A stretch of 8,486 nucleotides of DNA from contig CALXVW010000071.1 in the NCBI GenBank assembly GCA_944392185.1, positions 1 to 8,486 of the forward strand, in the 5' to 3' direction. Numbering within the stretch: the first letter of the stretch is position 1; each line of letters begins with the position of its first letter. This DNA comes from an uncultured Alphaproteobacteria bacterium (GTDB lineage: Bacteria; Pseudomonadota; Alphaproteobacteria; RF32; CAG-239). The notes beneath the pieces are model-generated. The model was not told the origin of the DNA, made no database searches, and was given only the letters and a program-made list of their open reading frames with translations. Made by a program: the position numbers and the translations under genes. Shown one piece after another: positions 6,097 to 8,486 of the stretch.

Positions 6097-6221
6097 CCCA
6101 TCCCCCATAATAATAAAAATGCCCGGGCGACGTTTTCTGCCGCCTCGGGCTTCAGGAGAGAAACTATGGATAATACTATCAGACCTACGAAAAATATAGC
6201 AAATCTATACTTTTTTAGCAT
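6093..6221 (-). CDS. Small membrane protein, 42 aa, upstream of the spanins (unrecognised)
   Basis: A 43-codon ORF starting at the ATG at 6221. SD AGAGG lies 5 nt upstream and its TGA overlaps the i-spanin ATG (ATGA). The predicted protein begins MLKKYRFAIFFVGLIVLSIV, a typical positive-inside start with one membrane span (about residues 7-23). A short charged part KPEAAENVARA and a hydrophobic end FLLLWGMG follow. Its place in front of a spanin pair suggests a lysis role such as holin, antiholin or spanin partner, but I do not recognise a family. A GC-rich hairpin with a U-rich tail lies inside the coding sequence (6112-6150). An open frame of 42 codons could occur by chance; the SD, TM pattern and exact coupling are the arguments for a real gene. 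Confidence 0.65.
   Translation of the reverse strand: MLKKYRFAIFFVGLIVLSIVSLLKPEAAENVARAFLLLWGMG
6112..6150 (-). terminator. Hairpin with U-rich tail inside the 42-aa ORF (terminator or attenuator)
   Basis: On the minus strand an 11-bp GC-rich stem (outer GCCCG/CGGGC, a bulged A, then GGCGGC/GUCGCC with one G·U pair) closes a 7-nt AGAAAAC loop. It is followed by ATTTTTATTATTAT. This is a good intrinsic terminator shape, but it lies within codons of the small ORF upstream of the spanin genes. It may be a leaky terminator, an attenuator relieved by translation, or the second of two tandem terminators for the gene upstream. Confidence 0.55.
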
Positions 6222-6234
6222 CTTTTCCTCTTAT

Positions 6235-6265
6235 AAAAAAGCCGTCGGACCTACCGCCCGACGGC
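6235..6265 (-). terminator. Intrinsic terminator after the membrane-protein gene
   Basis: On the minus strand a perfect 8-bp stem GCCGTCGG/CCGACGGC (6241-6265, 9-nt loop) is followed at once by TTTTTT (6235-6240). It lies 22 bp after the stop of the 126-aa membrane protein and ends only 4-5 nt before the SD of the next ORF. Strong and orientation-specific; the plus strand has no T tract after it. Confidence 0.88.
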
Positions 6266-6287
6266 TATTATCTAGCTTATATACGAC

Positions 6288-6668
6288 CTAGATGGACATT
6301 AATATGCTGCTTACATAAAAAGTAAGCAACCTTAAAACAAACAACCATAAAACACCGCCGATGATAATACCAAATATTAAGCCCCAACCGGCGGCTTTAT
6401 ATCCTCGACGCTGTTGAATGTAATCATACAAAAACCATATCAGCTGCTCCAAAAAATAAATGACAAGCATAATGGATATATCCAATACAGCATAGGGGCT
6501 GCTCAGTAATCTAGGCACCACAAACAGTGTGCGCAAAATTGCCGTACCTGTATTTGCTATTATCCAGTGCGTTTTGCCATCATGTTTTTTCAATAAATAC
6601 AATATCAACGCTCGGATAATGCCGCTTAAAGCCAAGCTGCCCAATAGCTCTGCAAAGATATATGTCAT
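6288..6668 (-). CDS. Polytopic membrane protein in an independent (moron-like) unit, function unknown
   Basis: A 126-residue integral membrane protein, not recognised. Hydrophobic stretches cover about residues 4-26, 36-52, 60-83 and 94-122, with short charged loops (KKHDGK, QQRRGYK) that probably face the cytoplasm. There is no enzyme motif and no signal peptide. The ATG at 6668 has SD AGGAG 6 nt upstream. Unlike its neighbours it does not overlap another gene. It has a near-consensus σ70 promoter 39 bp upstream and a strong terminator after it, so it can be expressed from a silent prophage. This is the layout of a phage moron. Functions known for such genes include superinfection exclusion and surface alteration; none can be assigned here. 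A holin role is another possibility since the lysis genes follow. Confidence 0.82.
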   Translation of the reverse strand: MTYIFAELLGSLALSGIIRALILYLLKKHDGKTHWIIANTGTAILRTLFVVPRLLSSPYAVLDISIMLVIYFLEQLIWFLYDYIQQRRGYKAAGWGLIFGIIIGGVLWLFVLRLLTFYVSSILMSI

Positions 6669-6706
6669 AGCCTGCTCCTATTTTGGATTTATACAAATAT
6701 GGGTAA

Positions 6707-6734
6707 AGTATAATCTTCTTTAGGCTGCTGTCAA
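6707..6734 (-). promoter_or_regulatory. σ70 promoter of the moron-like membrane-protein gene
   Basis: On the minus strand TTGACA (6729-6734, perfect -35) and TATACT (6707-6712, 5 of 6 for -10) are separated by 16 bp. Transcription should begin near 6700, leaving about 32 nt of leader before the ATG at 6668. The promoter lies in the 75-bp gap after the S74 protein gene, one of the few gaps in the operon. Confidence 0.75.
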
Positions 6735-6743
6735 ATCAAAAAT

Positions 6744-7616
6744 TTAACGACACGCAAGAGCGTAATTTACTTTCATGTAGCCGTTTTTCTCAACACTTAC
6801 CGCCTCAGGGCGTACTTGCACAACCTCTTGAGCCAGTAAGCCAATATGTGGAACCGTATCGCCCCGATACGTGAACAGGTATACCTTTAGGCCATTATAC
6901 AAACGACCGACTTCTACTATATTTTCTTTCAAGTCCTCATCTGAAAACAAAGCGCCAAGTCCGGCGTTGATAACTGACCAACCAGCTGAATTTTGGGCAT
7001 TGGCGTTAGCCTCACTGGCGGCGGCACTCCTTAAATCTGCTTTGTTGGCTATATTATATTTATCCATTGCCACATCATAGCCGCTCTTGCTGTTTGAAAG
7101 TAAACTCAATATCTCATTAACCGGCAAAATTTGCGCCGAGTTCTGGAAATTGCCTGCTGCAATCTGATTATTCAAACTATTGGTATAGGCGTTTTGCCCT
7201 TGTTGCACAGCCTGATAAGCCGCCTGCGTATAGGCATCGTTTTGCTGTTGTTCCAGGCTGTTCATGGCACTTTGGTAAGCCTCACTGCCAACCGATAAGC
7301 CCTGGTTTTGTAGTTTGGTTTCCAACTGCCGGCGACGGCTGTCAAACTCCGGTGTTAGTCTATTAACCGCACTTTGATAGGCCGCATTTTCTGCTCTTTG
7401 AGCTGCCGCATCTGAACCATCCACCGAATATACATAGCCAGGGCGATTAGACAACTCCGTTGTCATCTGGTTACCAAGCGTTGCCATGTTACTATAGGCA
7501 CTGTCTGTTTGCGAAGTGTCATAGTCATTCAAAAATTTTAAAACATCTTGTTCTGATCCGTAATAACCGGTTTTGGCATTACCGACACCAAGTAATTTTC
7601 CTACACTTTTTGACAT
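6744..7616 (-). CDS. Phage virion protein with C-terminal peptidase S74 (intramolecular chaperone) domain
   Basis: A 290-residue protein. Residues 70-215 are rich in Ala, Gln, Asn and Ser and look helical or coiled-coil, with repeated Y-Q-S-A type segments and a PVNEILSLLS stretch seen in short-tailed phage proteins placed at this point. The last 66 residues (225-290) are an S74 chaperone: SDEDLKENI, NGLKVYLFTY, HIGLLAQEVVQVRPEAV and GYMKVNYA. S225 and K230 match the Ser-Lys dyad that cuts just before the Ser in known S74 proteins. The start at 7616 has AAGGAG 6 nt upstream; an in-frame extension to 7721 only covers the end of the GNAT gene and is rejected. It may be a tail, fibre or DNA-ejection component. 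Confidence 0.88.
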   Translation of the reverse strand: MSKSVGKLLGVGNAKTGYYGSEQDVLKFLNDYDTSQTDSAYSNMATLGNQMTTELSNRPGYVYSVDGSDAAAQRAENAAYQSAVNRLTPEFDSRRRQLETKLQNQGLSVGSEAYQSAMNSLEQQQNDAYTQAAYQAVQQGQNAYTNSLNNQIAAGNFQNSAQILPVNEILSLLSNSKSGYDVAMDKYNIANKADLRSAAASEANANAQNSAGWSVINAGLGALFSDEDLKENIVEVGRLYNGLKVYLFTYRGDTVPHIGLLAQEVVQVRPEAVSVEKNGYMKVNYALACR

Positions 7617-7626
7617 TCTTTTCTCC

Positions 7627-8058
7627 TTAAAATTTTGAAAATTGTTTATGTAAAGCCATGATGACAACATCACTGCCGTCATCATCATATTCTTTGAGCA
7701 GACCTTCTTTTCTAAAACCAAGTCTTGAAACCAATTTTAAGCATTCTTTATTATTTATGCTGGTTAAAATGCTGATACGCCGACAACCCAAATAATCAAA
7801 CGCAACCGAAAAAATAAAACGAAGCACATTCCTTGTGCACCAATGTTTGTCATTTGTATAAATCGTCCACCAGACATCGTGTCCCTTACGGCAATCATGA
7901 TAAATCAACCCGCCGATTAATCTATCGCCTAACATAAAGCCTATGGTTAAGTGCTCGCCCAACCATTTGTTGCCGCTTCCTAAGTTGTCACACACCCAGT
8001 TGGTGATGACATTGTTTTTATCAAAAATAACATTACAAGATGCTGCTTCCTTGTTCAT
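7627..8058 (-). CDS. Phage GNAT family N-acetyltransferase
   Basis: A 143-residue acetyl-CoA-dependent acetyltransferase fold. The C-terminal half is clearly GNAT: WCTRNVLRFIFSVAFDYLG (helix 3), GCRRISILTSINN (β5), ECLKLVSRLGFRKEGLLKEY and VVIMAL. The usual Q/RxxGxG/A pyrophosphate loop is degenerate (KHWCTRN at about 71-77), as I recall from other phage members. The substrate is unknown; a virion or host protein is possible. Start choice: ATG at 8058 has GGGG 7 nt upstream and overlaps the upstream gene by 26 bp. The in-frame ATG at 8076 has no SD and would add MIRGFA. Ten bp separate it from the S74 protein gene, so the two are co-expressed. Confidence 0.87.
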   Translation of the reverse strand: MNKEAASCNVIFDKNNVITNWVCDNLGSGNKWLGEHLTIGFMLGDRLIGGLIYHDCRKGHDVWWTIYTNDKHWCTRNVLRFIFSVAFDYLGCRRISILTSINNKECLKLVSRLGFRKEGLLKEYDDDGSDVVIMALHKQFSKF

Positions 8059-8486
8059 AGCGAAACCCCGTATCATACCATTCTATTAAATTACCCCTGG
8101 TTTTGGTCTTAAATACCACGCTGGCCTTAAAACCGGTGGCCGAGTTGCCTATCCATTGCGAGCGGATTTTACCTTTCAATGTGGCCCATTTGGTGCCTAT
8201 CGGCTTGGCAAGCGTACTCCACTTAACTTTATCCCACTTGGTTATTCCTACTGTGCCGATATTTTCCGCATAGGCTCTATCCTGACTATCAAAATCCATA
8301 TTGGTGTAAACAACCAAGGCATATTTTACCGATGACTTGGTCCGTGGATTTATCAGCTGTATCCTTTTTAAATTCGGATTGCCCAAATTGCTGTAAGCCT
8401 GCTCAACCACACCACAAATATGAGTGCCGTTGTCTGCATAGCCTTCATCGAACAGAAAAACTCCCGTATCTGAGCCAAAATACAAA
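8033..8486 (-). CDS. Phage tail / packaged-DNA stabilisation protein, C-terminal part only
   Basis: The last 150 residues of a larger protein cut by the window edge; no true start is present (the first possible codon is TTG, an internal Leu). The visible part is β-rich and has GSDTGVFLFDEGYADNGTHI, a Trp-rich segment around KWDKVKWSTL, and the end EWYDTGFRYEQGSSIL. A D-x-G-x-x-x-F-D-E-G..D.G..I stretch near the C-terminal third is reminiscent of P22 gp10-like stabilisation/tail-hub proteins, which plug the portal in short-tailed phages. This is from pattern memory, not a firm assignment. Its gene is overlapped by the GNAT start. Confidence 0.6.
   Translation of the reverse strand, partial: LYFGSDTGVFLFDEGYADNGTHICGVVEQAYSNLGNPNLKRIQLINPRTKSSVKYALVVYTNMDFDSQDRAYAENIGTVGITKWDKVKWSTLAKPIGTKWATLKGKIRSQWIGNSATGFKASVVFKTKTRGNLIEWYDTGFRYEQGSSIL

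Larger units (their letters stand above)
1697..8486 (-). mobile_element. Prophage (partial): distal late operon, tail fibre and lysis genes
   Basis: Every convincing gene from 8486 down to 1697 is on the minus strand, closely packed, and of phage type: a stabilisation/tail protein end, an S74-chaperone protein, a spanin pair, a tail collar fibre, a fibre with phage fibre repeats, a tail fibre assembly chaperone and a GH24 endolysin. A chromosomal M23 gene and tRNA at the left show that the phage is integrated. The left boundary falls at about 1662-1697; the right end is outside the window. No integrase, repressor, capsid or terminase gene is visible here. The gene order (gp10-like end, GNAT, S74 protein) suggests a short-tailed (podovirus-like) phage, but that is inference. 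Confidence 0.9.

Noticed and set aside
6709..6714. Plus-strand TATAAT overlapping the moron promoter
   Set aside because: No -35 at the right distance and no plus-strand gene follows; it is the symmetric side of an AT-rich -10 region.
7617..7721. In-frame N-terminal extension of the S74 protein
   Set aside because: It covers the end of the GNAT gene in another frame, and a strong SD sits just before the ATG at 7616.

Overview
The window joins a short piece of bacterial chromosome (positions 1 to about 1661) to the distal end of the late operon of an integrated tailed phage (about 1697 to 8486, all genes on the minus strand). The host is Gram-negative: it has a membrane-anchored M23 peptidoglycan hydrolase of the MepM/LytM-like type, and the phage carries a spanin pair, which only makes sense with an outer membrane. 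The AT-rich intergenic DNA and the look of the M23 and spanin proteins suggest an AT-rich alphaproteobacterium, perhaps a gut or uncultured lineage. This is inference; no marker gene is present to settle it.

Host part: the 5' half of a tRNA (probably tRNA-Asp, minus strand) is cut by the left edge. A divergent gene for an M23 metallopeptidase with intact zinc-site motifs follows, ending in a 10-bp perfect-stem terminator that can work in both directions. Only 35 bp separate this gene from the last phage gene, which converges on it.

Phage part, in transcription order (right to left): the C-terminus of a probable tail or DNA-stabilisation protein; a GNAT acetyltransferase; a virion protein with a C-terminal peptidase S74 chaperone; a membrane-protein gene with its own near-consensus promoter and strong terminator (a moron-like cassette); an unlisted 42-codon membrane ORF; an i-spanin and an o-spanin overlapping out of frame; a tail-collar fibre protein; a small BppU-like protein; a long tail fibre; a tail fibre assembly chaperone; a small one-TM coiled-coil protein; a T4-type lysozyme with Cys in place of the catalytic Asp; and a polytopic membrane protein. 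Most adjacent genes are 0-15 nt apart or overlap, several by ATGA, and most have strong Shine-Dalgarno (SD) sequences, so they look translationally coupled.

Together the phage genes make the adsorption apparatus and carry out three-layer lysis: a holin, a cytosolic lysozyme and the spanin complex. The lysis functions are split, with the spanins upstream and the endolysin downstream of the fibre genes. The most interesting area is 6093-6734, which holds the moron-like unit, tandem hairpin-U-tract elements and the small hidden ORF. I saw no CRISPR array, insertion sequence, integrase or diversity-generating retroelement in the window.
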